Assembly: GCA_034522055.1 (NCBI GenBank)
Contig: JAXHLS010000002.1
Coordinates: forward strand, 806,001 to 870,000
Length of the DNA: 64,000 nucleotides
Reading direction: 5' to 3'
Source of the DNA: Gammaproteobacteria bacterium
GTDB taxonomy: Bacteria > Pseudomonadota > Gammaproteobacteria > JAABTG01
The notes under the pieces were generated by a model. The model had not been told where the DNA came from. It worked only from the letters and a program-made list of their open reading frames with translations, and did no database searches. A program made the translations under genes and the position numbers. This document shows positions 22,806 to 31,757 of this stretch, piece after piece. Position 1 is the stretch's first letter. Every line of letters starts with the position of its first letter.

Positions 22806-23441
22806 ATGACCAGCCGACTCGTTCAAAAGCGACTCTTCAAGGAAACGCGGGAATTCGAAATCATCGACGATACGGTGACTGTCCGCATCAAGACCCCGTT
22901 CAAGGAAAAGGAGCTGAGCGTGGTGTTCACGATACTGAACCCCGAACCCGTCATCGAGGATGGCTTTCTGCATTTCCATAGCCGCGTCAAATGCGGGCCG
23001 CTGCTGTCGCTGTATCTGAACAAGCCGAACCCCGCGGAGTTCAATGCCTTTGTGGAGGAACTCAAGCGGCGGGCACAGGCCTATAGCGTCTTTTTGGGGG
23101 ACGGCCAGGCCACAAGGCCGCAGGCGCCTGGCGGGAACAGCGTCGACGAGCCACCGGAGTTTGTTGACTTCGGACAGGACCGCAAGGCAACCCATAGAAA
23201 GGACGTCAATGTGGACAGGGTGGAGACCTCGATCCAGATGCTGGACCAGTATCTCGGGGCGGAAGACATCAGGCCCCTGGTCGCGGCGCTGGAAGCACTC
23301 AAGTCGGAACCGCAAAACCCATCCCGTATGGCGCAACTGGCCGAGGCGTTCAATGACCTCGGTCTCCTGCAAGGTGCCGTTTTGACCTATGCACCCTATA
23401 TCGGCATCCTCCTATCCGATGACCCCTTCGGCGATTCCTGA
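22806..23441 (+). CDS. Hypothetical protein, 211 residues
   Basis: I do not recognise this family. The product is soluble, with no signal peptide or membrane helix. The first roughly 90 residues alternate charged and hydrophobic residues as in a beta-rich domain (for example TVTVRIKTPFKEKELSVVFT); the last 70 residues look helical (VETSIQMLDQYLGAEDIRPL). The frame has normal amino acid composition while the opposite frame is arginine and cysteine rich, which favours the plus strand. Base composition is slightly less GC-rich than the core genes. It lies alone between tRNA-Glu and repeat copy 23,465. Confidence 0.65.
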   Translation: MTSRLVQKRLFKETREFEIIDDTVTVRIKTPFKEKELSVVFTILNPEPVIEDGFLHFHSRVKCGPLLSLYLNKPNPAEFNAFVEELKRRAQAYSVFLGDGQATRPQAPGGNSVDEPPEFVDFGQDRKATHRKDVNVDRVETSIQMLDQYLGAEDIRPLVAALEALKSEPQNPSRMAQLAEAFNDLGLLQGAVLTYAPYIGILLSDDPFGDS

Positions 23442-23464
23442 ATCGTCACCATCCATCAAAAGAA

Positions 23465-23526
23465 GGCTCGTCAGCAGAATTCATGGGTGTTGAGAGAAGA
23501 ATTTCCTCTCGCCAAGAACGCCAAGG
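23465..23526 (+). repeat. Direct repeat, left copy
   Basis: About 62 bases beginning GGCTCGTCAGCAGAATTC and ending CTCTCGCCAAGAACGCCAAGG. The same pattern recurs at 30,924-30,990 in the same orientation, so the two copies bracket the gene module 23,558-30,754. No coding capacity is seen. Confidence 0.7.
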
Positions 23527-23557
23527 AACCTGTTTGATTGTCGGGATGAATCCCGAC

Positions 23558-24442
23558 CTACATCCGTGCCAAATGAATGGGCGGTTCGTGGTGTTGTGAG
23601 CCCCGCAGGCGTGCCTCCACGCGCATGGCCGCCATGAGCTGCTCATCGGCGACTCCCGGATACAGCGGATAGAAGCGCTCGACTTCCATGACATTGTCGC
23701 GGGCCGCCTGTTCCAACCGCAAGCGGTCGGCTTCAGCCAGGCCATGCAACATGAGCAAGAGCGGTGCCTGGCGCCGCACATAGCGCTGGCAGAGCTGGCG
23801 GTCGGCCTCGTCGTCCCAGTCCTCGGACACCAGTAACGGCGGAAACGGCGTCGTCTCGCCGGCCCGCCGCTGAAACCAGGTGGCACATGGATGGCGCCCG
23901 GCCCGTTCGTTGACGAGGCCCTCCAGGCGGTAGTTCACCGGTGGGATGCCGCCTTGCTGTTCCTCGACGGTGGCCGGGATGTTCATCCTTGCCGCCGGTA
24001 AGGCGGTCCACTCCGGCCGCTCCGGGTAAAGGGCCATCTCATCGGCCTGGGTACAGGAGAAGATCAGGGCCAGGGGCGCCTCGTCGCGGCCGTCCAGCAG
24101 CCAGTACTCATAGTTATCGGCGGCCGGGAACGGCAGGGCGACATCGGCCAGGTAGTCCGCCAGCTCGTCGATTTGCCCATCGACCTGGGCGCGGTCGAAG
24201 AAGGCGGGCAACCCCATGCGCTCGGTACGGCCGTTCTGGATGCTGGCGATGGGCACATAACGCTGGCGTATCGGCTTGCCGTAGAGCTTGTTCTCACGCT
24301 CCTGCTCGGCGTCGGGCGGGAGCCGATACTGCATTTCCCAATGCTCCCCGTCCAGGGTGAGCGCCCGCACCCTGTGGCCCTCGACGATCTGCATCTGCCC
24401 CGAAAAAGGCGAGAGCAGACGCTTGGAGTAGGAGCGGATCAT
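23558..24442 (-). CDS. Hypothetical protein, 294 residues
   Basis: Not recognised. It has no signal peptide or membrane segment and begins MIRSYSKRLLSPFSGQMQIV. The sequence is rich in acidic and aromatic residues (NYEYWLLDGRDEAPLALIFS) and ends with a helical stretch. It follows the RND transporter gene at 112 bases on the same strand and might share its transcript, but nothing in the protein suggests a transport role. Confidence 0.65.
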   Translation of the reverse strand: MIRSYSKRLLSPFSGQMQIVEGHRVRALTLDGEHWEMQYRLPPDAEQERENKLYGKPIRQRYVPIASIQNGRTERMGLPAFFDRAQVDGQIDELADYLADVALPFPAADNYEYWLLDGRDEAPLALIFSCTQADEMALYPERPEWTALPAARMNIPATVEEQQGGIPPVNYRLEGLVNERAGRHPCATWFQRRAGETTPFPPLLVSEDWDDEADRQLCQRYVRRQAPLLLMLHGLAEADRLRLEQAARDNVMEVERFYPLYPGVADEQLMAAMRVEARLRGSQHHEPPIHLARM

Positions 24443-24554
24443 GCGGAACCCCTAAACGGTTCTTGCCACGGCGCCACAGTCTCGCGGGCCCGCGCCTGTC
24501 CGGGGCACCCACCCCGGGCGGCCGTCGCCCGCCCCGGGGTGGGATGCGCCGGCG

Positions 24555-27362
24555 TCAGGCGGCCCGGGTGTCGCCGAACACGAAGCGCGGTTTGAGCCAG
24601 TAGACCAACAGCGGCAGCAGGGTCAGGGTGGTCACCACATCGATGAGCAGCGCCTCGGAGATGTAGATCCCGAGGCCCCAGGTGTTGGCCAGATCCGTGT
24701 TCATGAGGGGAATGAAACAGGCCAGCAACACCACCACCGACATGATGACCGCCGAACCCGTGGTATTGAGGGTATTACGCAGGGCGTCGGTCCACTGGCC
24801 GCCGGTGGCCTGCATCTCCTCCCGCAACCTCGACATCATGTAGATGCCGTAGTCGATGCCCAGCCCCATGGAGATGGACAAGGCCGTGAGCAGATGGAAG
24901 GCGAGGTTGCCCGACCAGTTGCCGGTAGCGGACATGTAGCCGCCGAGGCCGTATTGGGCGAACAGGGTGATGAACAGGATCACCATGAGGATGATGGACA
25001 CCACGACGGACCGGAAGATCACCGCAGCGATGAGGAACACCGCCAGGGCGGTGATGAGCGGGCTCTTCAGCCACTCCTCCATGGCCACCTCGCGGGTGGC
25101 CTCGGTGGCCCCCAGGAAGCCGCCCACCCCGGGACGCACGTAGTCCGGCCCCTCCTTGGACAGGGCGTTGACGTCCCCCGAGAAGTCCGGGTCGTCGGGC
25201 GTCCAGCAGCAACGCAGACCGAAGTTCGCCTTGCTGAAACCGGGGTCGTTCTTGTGGGCCTCCACGTAGTCCATGATGTCCACGGTCACCTCGTGGGTCT
25301 CCCGCGGATGCATGGTATTGATGAAGCCCATGATGGCGCCCTCGTTCCAGTCCCTGGAGACGAAGGAATCCATGTCCCCGGCGCTGGTCATGGTCTCCAG
25401 CAGACCGTTGTAGAGCTGCACCAGATCATCCGGCACCCGAGTGTCATTGGGATCGATCGACTCGAGGTATTCCCGGGTGGGGATCCGCAGGTCCGTCATT
25501 TGCGGTTGTTCCCCCGGGTCCACCGCCAGCAGCATGTTCACCAGCCGCACGTACTGGGCGTAGGAACCGGTGAAGCCGATGAACTTGTGGTCCCGCATCC
25601 AGTTCTCCATGGCCTCGATATCCGCCAGCACCTCGGCATCGTTGTAGATGCCCTGGGCCCCGCACACCTCCGGGTCCCAACAGCCGAGTTCGCGTTTGCT
25701 GGCGAGACACGCCGCCGTCTTCTCCTCCGGGTCCTCGATGTCGAAGAGTTCCTCGGGGAAATACTTGTCTATGCACAGGGGCGCCGTGGGCTCCTTGCCG
25801 CGGATGGGGATGGAGACGGAGATCACCCCCGGCATGATCTCGTTCAGGCGCTCGATGTGCTGGATGGTGATGGACTTCTCCTTGAAGGCGGCACGGGCGT
25901 AGTTGATGCCCTTCTCCACCCCCGGCATGATGTCTCCCTCCTCGGCGAGGCGTTCCGCCGCCAGGGGGTCGCCCTTCCAGTTCATGATGTTGGTGTAGTA
26001 ACCGGACACGCCGACCACGAGCACCACGAAGCCGATGGGCAGCCACTTGCCGGGCCCCGCCAGCATGCGGGTGATGACCCCGCCGATCTTCTTCTCCCAG
26101 GCCCGTTCCTCCTGATAACAGGCCGCCGGCGGCGGGAACTGGATCATCAGCAACGGAATGAGGGTGGTGGTGGTGAACAGCAGGGTCAGCATGCCGAACA
26201 TGCCGAAATAGGCGTAGGCCTTGTAAAAGGAGATGTCCACCAGGCCCAGGGTGGCGAAACCCACCATGTCGGTGATGATGGCCAGGGTGGCCGGGATGAT
26301 GGTGCGAGCGATGGCGGTGCGCGCCGCATCGTTGCAATCACCCCTGGAGGCCTGTTCCTGGAGGAAGCGGCGAGTCACCTGCACCGAGTGGCCGATGCCG
26401 ATGGCCAGCAGCAGCATGGGTGTGAGCACCATCATGGTGGTGAGCTTGAAGGCGGACAACCCCATCAGGCCCAGGGTCATGATGATGGTGGCGGTGACTC
26501 CCAGCAGGGGGAACACGGCACCGCGCCAGTCCCGGAACTCATACCACAGCACCGCCAGCACGATGAGGAAGGAAATGGCGAACAGCCACCACTTGTTGAC
26601 CAGGTCGGCGAGCATCCAGGCGAGGAAATAGGGTTCCCCCGCCACCAGGACCTCGAGTCGCTCGTCCTCGGCGAACTCGTCCATCATGGCGCGCACATCG
26701 CGCACCCAGGGCAGGTAGATCTCCTTCACCTCGTCGGTGTAGTCGCCGATGATGTAGGCCGCCTTGGCGGTGCAGTTCCTGGTCTCGTAATCGTCGAATT
26801 CGCACAGGTTGCCTGCCGCATCCTCCATGGAGATGAGCATGGGCGCCATCACCGGGTTGCTCTCCACGCCCTCCTTCAGGAAGGCGAGCTGCTGCGCCGC
26901 CTTCGCCGGGTCATCGCTGATGCCGGCGGTCGGGATGAGGCGTTTGAACACCAGTCCCGTCTCGTCGGCCCCCATGTATTTGATCTTCTGGGCGGCGATG
27001 TCGATGAAATTAGCGGGGCGGGAAGTGGGCAGTTCCACCAGCCGGCGGTGAAGCTCCTGGAGCTTGTTGACGAACCACGCCTGGTAGATGTCGCCTTCTT
27101 TGACGCGCAGGGCGAACACCATGAGGTTGCCCATGCCGAACTTCTCCTCGGCATAGAGGTTGGTCGCCACGTAGCGGTTGCTGGGCGGCAGCAGGGTATC
27201 GGGGTCGTTGCGGATATCGAGGTTCGGCACCTGGGTGCCGGCCAGGATGGTAAAAACCAACAGGATGGCGATGAAGGGCCAGCGGAAGCGGATGACGAAG
27301 TCGGCGTAACGATCCGCCATCCGCTGTTCTTTCTGGAGGTGATTATTCGCCGACTGCGCCAT
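24555..27362 (-). CDS. RND-superfamily exporter, MMPL/HAE3-like
   Basis: A 935-residue inner-membrane protein with two RND halves: one helix near residues 30-48, a large periplasmic loop, a cluster of helices around 260-430, a second periplasmic loop, and a second cluster at the C-terminus (GLGIDYGIYMMSRLREE). GIGHSVQVTRRFLQEQ and GLGIDYGIYMMSRL are typical of the MMPL/HAE3 branch, which moves lipids and hydrophobic compounds. It is followed upstream on the same strand by DUF1302- and DUF1329-type genes, a recurring trio in gammaproteobacteria. The substrate is not known. Confidence 0.85.
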   Translation of the reverse strand: MAQSANNHLQKEQRMADRYADFVIRFRWPFIAILLVFTILAGTQVPNLDIRNDPDTLLPPSNRYVATNLYAEEKFGMGNLMVFALRVKEGDIYQAWFVNKLQELHRRLVELPTSRPANFIDIAAQKIKYMGADETGLVFKRLIPTAGISDDPAKAAQQLAFLKEGVESNPVMAPMLISMEDAAGNLCEFDDYETRNCTAKAAYIIGDYTDEVKEIYLPWVRDVRAMMDEFAEDERLEVLVAGEPYFLAWMLADLVNKWWLFAISFLIVLAVLWYEFRDWRGAVFPLLGVTATIIMTLGLMGLSAFKLTTMMVLTPMLLLAIGIGHSVQVTRRFLQEQASRGDCNDAARTAIARTIIPATLAIITDMVGFATLGLVDISFYKAYAYFGMFGMLTLLFTTTTLIPLLMIQFPPPAACYQEERAWEKKIGGVITRMLAGPGKWLPIGFVVLVVGVSGYYTNIMNWKGDPLAAERLAEEGDIMPGVEKGINYARAAFKEKSITIQHIERLNEIMPGVISVSIPIRGKEPTAPLCIDKYFPEELFDIEDPEEKTAACLASKRELGCWDPEVCGAQGIYNDAEVLADIEAMENWMRDHKFIGFTGSYAQYVRLVNMLLAVDPGEQPQMTDLRIPTREYLESIDPNDTRVPDDLVQLYNGLLETMTSAGDMDSFVSRDWNEGAIMGFINTMHPRETHEVTVDIMDYVEAHKNDPGFSKANFGLRCCWTPDDPDFSGDVNALSKEGPDYVRPGVGGFLGATEATREVAMEEWLKSPLITALAVFLIAAVIFRSVVVSIILMVILFITLFAQYGLGGYMSATGNWSGNLAFHLLTALSISMGLGIDYGIYMMSRLREEMQATGGQWTDALRNTLNTTGSAVIMSVVVLLACFIPLMNTDLANTWGLGIYISEALLIDVVTTLTLLPLLVYWLKPRFVFGDTRAA

Positions 27363-27518
27363 TGAAGGTTCTCCTCGGAATAAACACGGTTCGATGCCCG
27401 CCGGCGGGCGACAGCATCAACAAAGGGGGACCCGCGACGGGCCGGGACGCTTCCAGGGCAAAGTCATGGCCGGTCACCGCCGGCCGATAGGAGAATCGGC
27501 CGGCGGCCCGGCATGGCC

Positions 27519-29741
27519 TCACTCGAAGATGTAACGCAGACCCACCTGGAGACTGGACGAGTCCTTGAACTGCCCGAACTGCGTGTCCTCGTCACCCCAG
27601 TAGTGGTTCCACTCCGCGGTACCGATGAGGAAATCGGAGAACTGGTACTGCACGTCCAAACGGTTCCATTTGCCGCCGTCTTCCTCGTAGATGAAGATGT
27701 TGTTCCAGCGATGCTCGTCCGACGGCCCGAAGGGCTTGGACAGGAACAGGGAGTAGAACTCCTGATTCTTATTGTCTTTCTTCAGGCTGTTCTCGAGGGA
27801 CATGGAGGCGAAATCGGCGGTGTATTTGGAGCAGTCGAACTGGGCTCCCGTCTGAGTGAAACAGGTGCGTTTCTTGTCCTCGAAATCCAGGTTGCGGAAC
27901 TGGATGAACTGGCCACTCACCAGCAGGTTGGTAAACACCGTCACATCTACACCGATGACGTACTTGAATATGTCCTGCTCCTCAGGCTGCAGGGCGCCTT
28001 CCAAATCACCGATGGAGAGAAGCCGCTTGTCCACCACCGGCTGCAGGGTATCCTTGTCGTAGAGGAATTCGCCCCTGATCACCGTGGGAAACTTCCATCC
28101 ACTCACACCGTAATCGAAAGAGGCGCCGAAGCTGTGGATGCGGTTGAGGCTTTCAGTAAAGCGCAGTTCGGCGCCATTGGGGCTGAGGCCGTTGGATCCC
28201 AACTTTCCCATTAGGTCGGGGTTGAAGGCGCCGTAATAGGTGTTGAAATTTGGATCATTAGGATTGAGGTTCTTCAGGAGGACTGTCACGGGTGCTTCCG
28301 TGGTCAAGTCACGGGGAGCTTGGCTCCGAAGAACCGGGTCACCGTCTGGCAATACTGCTCCACCACCCAGGTTGGTATCTGCTTTGCGCAATTCCGTTAC
28401 AAGCTTCGTCTTTGTCTTCGCATCATGCCAACTGATATCCACCGACGGGTTGGCGTCATAGTGGTAGAAATAGTTGAGGGAATAGTTGAAACCGTTGGGT
28501 AGACGCTGGCGGAACCGTAAGCCCGCGTTGGCATTCTCCTGCTTGTCCGGATAGTCTCTGACATAGGATGTCTCGACCGGTCCATGAGGGCCGCCCAAAC
28601 CACTATTGCCGGCAAAAGTATTAAAGGTCGCAAAAGTGGCGTTGGGCATGTGCTCGAACGCCGAGCGCGGGTCTCCCGGCCGCCATATCACAGTGCTAGG
28701 AACGCCACCCTCTCCTTCTTCCGTCATCAGGTTTGTTTGGCTGTTGTTGGCATTCGGGTCGTTCGGCCCCAGGACCCCTCCCTGGGCGATATTGTCTAGC
28801 AACCTGAATCCGGTGCACGTGCTGCCCGGGGGGGTCGATGTGAAACAGGGCGAAGCCGTATCGGAATCGGTGCCATTGGGTACGAAGGTAGGGGTAATGA
28901 AGCCCGCGTTTACGGTCCAGCCCTGGCCAGCGAAGCCGTCAACGGTGGTGCCGGTAAAGGGGGCAAGGCCCAATGGGCTCGCGGCACCGCCGATAAGCCC
29001 CCCGAAGGCACCGCTAGTAAAGCTGGTGGCTACCCCGGCCAGGTTGGGTGCGATGTTGAGGAACCCATTCACCTGCCCCGTAATGGTATCCACGCCCTTG
29101 AAGATGAAGGGATGGCCGGCGTCGCCGTCGCCGTTCAAGCCGGCGAACTTGTTCTCCTCCACCTGGGAGACGATGAACTGGATGTTGGAGGCGTCGCCCA
29201 CGTTGCGCTCGGCCTTGACCATCCAGATGGGGATGCGGGAGTCCTCGAACTGGTTCTGCACCACCTCGCGGAAGTCCGTGGGGTTGACGATGTCGAGCAG
29301 CTTGATGCCATCGGCAGTGCCCCACACGATCTGCTGCTTGCCGACGCGGACGTCCCAGTCGCCGGCGTAGATGTCCAGGTAGAGTTCCCGCAGCCAGTCG
29401 TGCTGGCTGTAGAGACGGTGGCCCTCGTACTCCACGCCGCCATCGTCGATGGCCTTGGAGTCGTAGATGATGTTGATGTCACCGTGCCATACGATGTCGT
29501 CGGTGACATCGCCGTTGAGGAACAACCGGGCCGAGTTCTCGAACTTCAACGCCTCGCCCGCTTTGCGGGTGTCGCTGTCGTCGATGGCGCTACGCGCGCT
29601 GCCGGTGGGCTGACCGTCCTGGACGAATATGGAGGTCTCGTTCTTGATGAAGCCAAAGGTGCTGATCTCCGCAACCGCGGCGCCGGGCAGGGCGATGCCC
29701 AGGGCCACCGCGAGGGCCAAAGGTGAAGGTTTCATGGCCAT
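27519..29741 (-). CDS. DUF1302-family outer-membrane protein
   Basis: A 740-residue secreted protein with an N-terminal signal peptide of about 24 residues (cleavage near AAVAEI), many alternating beta-strand segments such as GDWDVRVGKQQIVWG, and a C-terminal aromatic residue (VGLRYIFE), typical of outer-membrane barrels. The pattern GFIKNETSIFV followed by RLFLNGDVTDDIVWHGDIN matches the DUF1302 family. ATG 29,741 has GGGGGAA about seven bases upstream. The region 28,200-28,900 is less GC-rich and encodes Gly/Asn/Thr-rich loops. It probably works with the adjacent DUF1329 protein and RND exporter. Confidence 0.83.
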   Translation of the reverse strand: MAMKPSPLALAVALGIALPGAAVAEISTFGFIKNETSIFVQDGQPTGSARSAIDDSDTRKAGEALKFENSARLFLNGDVTDDIVWHGDINIIYDSKAIDDGGVEYEGHRLYSQHDWLRELYLDIYAGDWDVRVGKQQIVWGTADGIKLLDIVNPTDFREVVQNQFEDSRIPIWMVKAERNVGDASNIQFIVSQVEENKFAGLNGDGDAGHPFIFKGVDTITGQVNGFLNIAPNLAGVATSFTSGAFGGLIGGAASPLGLAPFTGTTVDGFAGQGWTVNAGFITPTFVPNGTDSDTASPCFTSTPPGSTCTGFRLLDNIAQGGVLGPNDPNANNSQTNLMTEEGEGGVPSTVIWRPGDPRSAFEHMPNATFATFNTFAGNSGLGGPHGPVETSYVRDYPDKQENANAGLRFRQRLPNGFNYSLNYFYHYDANPSVDISWHDAKTKTKLVTELRKADTNLGGGAVLPDGDPVLRSQAPRDLTTEAPVTVLLKNLNPNDPNFNTYYGAFNPDLMGKLGSNGLSPNGAELRFTESLNRIHSFGASFDYGVSGWKFPTVIRGEFLYDKDTLQPVVDKRLLSIGDLEGALQPEEQDIFKYVIGVDVTVFTNLLVSGQFIQFRNLDFEDKKRTCFTQTGAQFDCSKYTADFASMSLENSLKKDNKNQEFYSLFLSKPFGPSDEHRWNNIFIYEEDGGKWNRLDVQYQFSDFLIGTAEWNHYWGDEDTQFGQFKDSSSLQVGLRYIFE

Positions 29742-29800
29742 TAGTTGGTTCCCCCGAAAAACCGAATTTTAAGATTGCTTGTTTAGTGTGATGCGGCCCA

Positions 29801-30754
29801 TCAGCGCTTGATACGGCGCAGGGTCCTCTCGGACCAGAAATCCTCGTCCCGCTCATCGGAGTTGTATATCACCACGGAATCCGGGATCACGGCCCAGGTC
29901 TCGTGGCCGTTGGAGAAGGTCTTGCCGTACCAGGAGCGCCAGGACAGGGCCCGCGGATCGTCGAGGCCCAGGCTCATCCAGTCACGGTCGATGACCTTGA
30001 CCTTCTCGCCATCCTTGAAGTAGTCGGTGCGGTAGTCGGCGAAGGTCGTCGTATCGATGTAACTGATGCGGTGGTCGTACCACCAGTTCTCGAACTTGGT
30101 GGTGCTCTTGACCTTGTAGACCTCTTTGCCCTTGTGATTGCAGGCGGGCTCCGGGGGCTCCTTCAGGTAACGGCTGCGCACGTCGTCGATGGTGCCTAGG
30201 CAGTCATCGAAGGTCTCCGTACCCAGCAGTTCGTGGGTCTCGTGGAAGGGTTTGCGCAGGGTGACGTCACCGAAGGTGAAATCGGAGCCGCCCCAGGCAT
30301 CGTCGTGGGCGGGTTCGGCGAAGCGGCGGATCTTGCGCAGGGCCGGCAGCCAGATGGAATAGGACTGGTTTTGGGCGTCGTCCACGTAGTCCACGATGAG
30401 CATGCCGGTGCCCCGCAGCTTGCCGGAGCGGAAGATCGCGATGTCCTTGGCCTTGATGTTGCCGTCGTCGTAAGTGTTGTTGAGGTAACGTTCCAGGGTG
30501 ACGTTGATGGGCCTCGCTCCCTCGGCCTTGTTCACCAGCACGGTGATGTCGCCGTCCTTCTCGGAGATGCCATAGTTGTCGAAGGAGTAGAAATGGTTGA
30601 CGAAATAGACCTGCTCGATGATCTGCTCGGCGGTCAGATCGCCCCCGGAGGGATAGGGGAGGTCCTTGGGGACTCCGGCATTGGCGCTTAAGGGGGCGAG
30701 GGCAAGCAGGGAAGCGGCTGAAACGAGACCGGTACAGGCCTTCAGTATGCGCAT
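29801..30754 (-). CDS. DUF1329-family periplasmic protein
   Basis: A 317-residue protein with a signal peptide (cleavage near SANAGV) and the DUF1329 pattern: RGTGMLIVDYVDDAQNQSYS, WLPALRKIRRFA, GSDFTFGD, then WYDHRISYIDTTTF. Members are thought to have a LolA-like lipid-binding fold (family knowledge). I chose ATG 30,754 because GGAGGAGA lies just upstream. The gene precedes the DUF1302 barrel by 59 bases. Together with the RND protein it may form a trans-envelope lipid route (inference). Confidence 0.85.
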   Translation of the reverse strand: MRILKACTGLVSAASLLALAPLSANAGVPKDLPYPSGGDLTAEQIIEQVYFVNHFYSFDNYGISEKDGDITVLVNKAEGARPINVTLERYLNNTYDDGNIKAKDIAIFRSGKLRGTGMLIVDYVDDAQNQSYSIWLPALRKIRRFAEPAHDDAWGGSDFTFGDVTLRKPFHETHELLGTETFDDCLGTIDDVRSRYLKEPPEPACNHKGKEVYKVKSTTKFENWWYDHRISYIDTTTFADYRTDYFKDGEKVKVIDRDWMSLGLDDPRALSWRSWYGKTFSNGHETWAVIPDSVVIYNSDERDEDFWSERTLRRIKR

Positions 30755-30800
30755 TACATCTCCTCCGTAACGTACTGATATTTTATTCATAATGCGGATC

Positions 30801-30836
30801 GTAACACTATGTTACATTTATTACACACAGCGTGTA
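30801..30836. promoter_or_regulatory. Two palindromes upstream of the DUF1329 gene, possible operators
   Basis: GTAACACTATGTTAC (30,801-30,815) has 6-bp perfect arms with three central bases; TACACACAGCGTGTA (30,822-30,836) has 5-bp arms with five central bases. They lie 47-82 bases before the DUF1329 start in a low-GC stretch, where a dimeric repressor or activator would sit. No regulator gene is adjacent. Confidence 0.4.
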
Positions 30837-30923
30837 GATTACGGAACAGATGGTAGGTTCTTTTTTTATTCGGCGCAAATAAGTCGCTGTTAATAAACTA
30901 ATTCACAACCTCGGTTTATTTAC

Positions 30924-30990
30924 GGCTCGCCAGCAGGATTCGAGAGTGTAAAGAGAAGAAAATCCTCTCGCCAAGGCCAAGAGCGCCAAG
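30924..30990 (+). repeat. Direct repeat, right copy
   Basis: About 67 bases starting GGCTCGCCAGCAGGATTC and containing AATCCTCTCGCCAAGGCCAA, clearly related to the copy at 23,465-23,526 with small insertions. It lies in the 451-base gap between the DUF1329 gene and dsrE2, which holds no gene. Confidence 0.65.
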
Positions 30991-31004
30991 TTAGGGACTG
31001 CGAA

Positions 31005-31089
31005 GGGGTCGGGGGTCGAGCCGGGGGTCGGGGGTCGAGCCGGGGGTCGGGGTCAGAGTCGGGGGCCGGGGGCCGGGGGCCGGGGGCCT
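31005..31089. repeat. G-rich tandem repeat
   Basis: About 85 bases of GGGGGTCGAGCC-like units followed by four GGGGGCC units. The plus strand has many runs of four to five G and could fold into G-quadruplex structures. It lies between an apparent module boundary and the dsrE2 terminator. No open frame or ribosome site is seen. Confidence 0.75.
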
Positions 31090-31154
31090 AAGGGTACTGC
31101 TCTCTTTAGGGCCACCTTTTACAGGGGCCGGTTTCGGCTATGGCGCACGAAACG

Positions 31155-31178
31155 AAAAAGCCGGCATAAGCCGGCTTT
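31155..31178 (-). terminator. Intrinsic terminator downstream of dsrE2
   Basis: AAAGCCGGC (31,157-31,165), loop ATAA, GCCGGCTTT (31,170-31,178): a perfect 9-bp stem. On the minus strand it is followed by TTTTT, as expected for a terminator ending the rhd-tusA-dsrE2 transcript 28 bases after the stop codon. Confidence 0.85.
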
Positions 31179-31205
31179 GCGGGTGTTGCGATACTGGTGG
31201 TGGGA

Positions 31206-31688
31206 CTAGATGAACAGGCAGATATCGGATTCGCCGGCGAACTCGAAGAAGGTGGCGGCGCCGCCGTACTCGATGTCATCCACGAAATCCGACGTCGAGA
31301 AGTCGAACAGGTCGACGGTCATCTGACAGGCGATCATCTTGACCTCCGCTTCTGTACAGAGCTCCCTCAGCTCTTCAAGACTGGCGACGCCCTTGGATGC
31401 CATTTTCTTTTTCATCATGGAGGACATCATGGACTCCATGCCCGGCAACGCAGTACCGAGGACGGGGAACCACTTGTCCATCCCCATGGGCATGGGCATG
31501 CCGGGGTTGCCGAGGGGAGAGACCTTCAGATCCAGGTCCTTCTTGAGCAGTTGCAGGCCGTAGAAGGTGAAGAAGATCTGAGTCTCGTATCCCAGAGCAG
31601 CTGCGGTGGAGGCAAGAATAAAGGGAGGGTATCCCCAATCGAGAGTGCCTTTCGTGGCGATGATGGCGAGTTTCTTGTCGTCTGACAT
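31206..31688 (-). CDS. dsrE2: DsrE-family sulfur-relay protein DsrE2
   Basis: A 160-residue DsrE/DsrF-superfamily protein expected to take part in cytosolic persulfide transfer with TusA and rhodanese. Candidate sulfur-carrying cysteines are Cys111 and Cys121 (LRELCTEAEVKMIACQM); Cys157 is near the end. A hydrophobic N-terminal half (PPFILASTAAALGYETQIFF) and a methionine-rich stretch are typical. It is the last gene of an rhd-tusA-dsrE2 cluster, an arrangement known from Allochromatium and other sulfur oxidisers that use cytosolic Dsr. Confidence 0.85.
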   Translation of the reverse strand: MSDDKKLAIIATKGTLDWGYPPFILASTAAALGYETQIFFTFYGLQLLKKDLDLKVSPLGNPGMPMPMGMDKWFPVLGTALPGMESMMSSMMKKKMASKGVASLEELRELCTEAEVKMIACQMTVDLFDFSTSDFVDDIEYGGAATFFEFAGESDICLFI

Positions 31689-31757
31689 GACTGCCTCCTC
31701 CTGTGGTCTGGTGGGTCTGAATGTAATATTGGGTAGACCTGACTGAGGTCCGTTTCC

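Noticed and set aside
22743-23372. Minus-strand frame of 209 codons opposite the 22,806 gene
   Set aside because: The plus-strand product has more natural composition and a better fold pattern, while the minus-strand product is rich in arginine and leucine without a recognisable pattern.
24894-27365. Very long plus-strand open frame (823 codons) opposite the RND exporter gene
   Set aside because: It is a shadow of the high-GC gene on the minus strand: composition is rich in His, Gly, Gln and Arg, with no domain, and no ribosome site was seen. The same holds for long plus-strand frames opposite hisD, secD, murA, petB and dsrK.
22579-30990. Integrative island inserted at tRNA-Glu
   Set aside because: No integrase or repeated tRNA 3-prime end is seen; only short direct repeats support it, so it is listed as a finding and not as a mobile element feature.
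31005-31089. G-rich tandem repeat as a CRISPR or coding minisatellite
   Set aside because: Units touch each other without unique spacers and the frames have no ribosome site.
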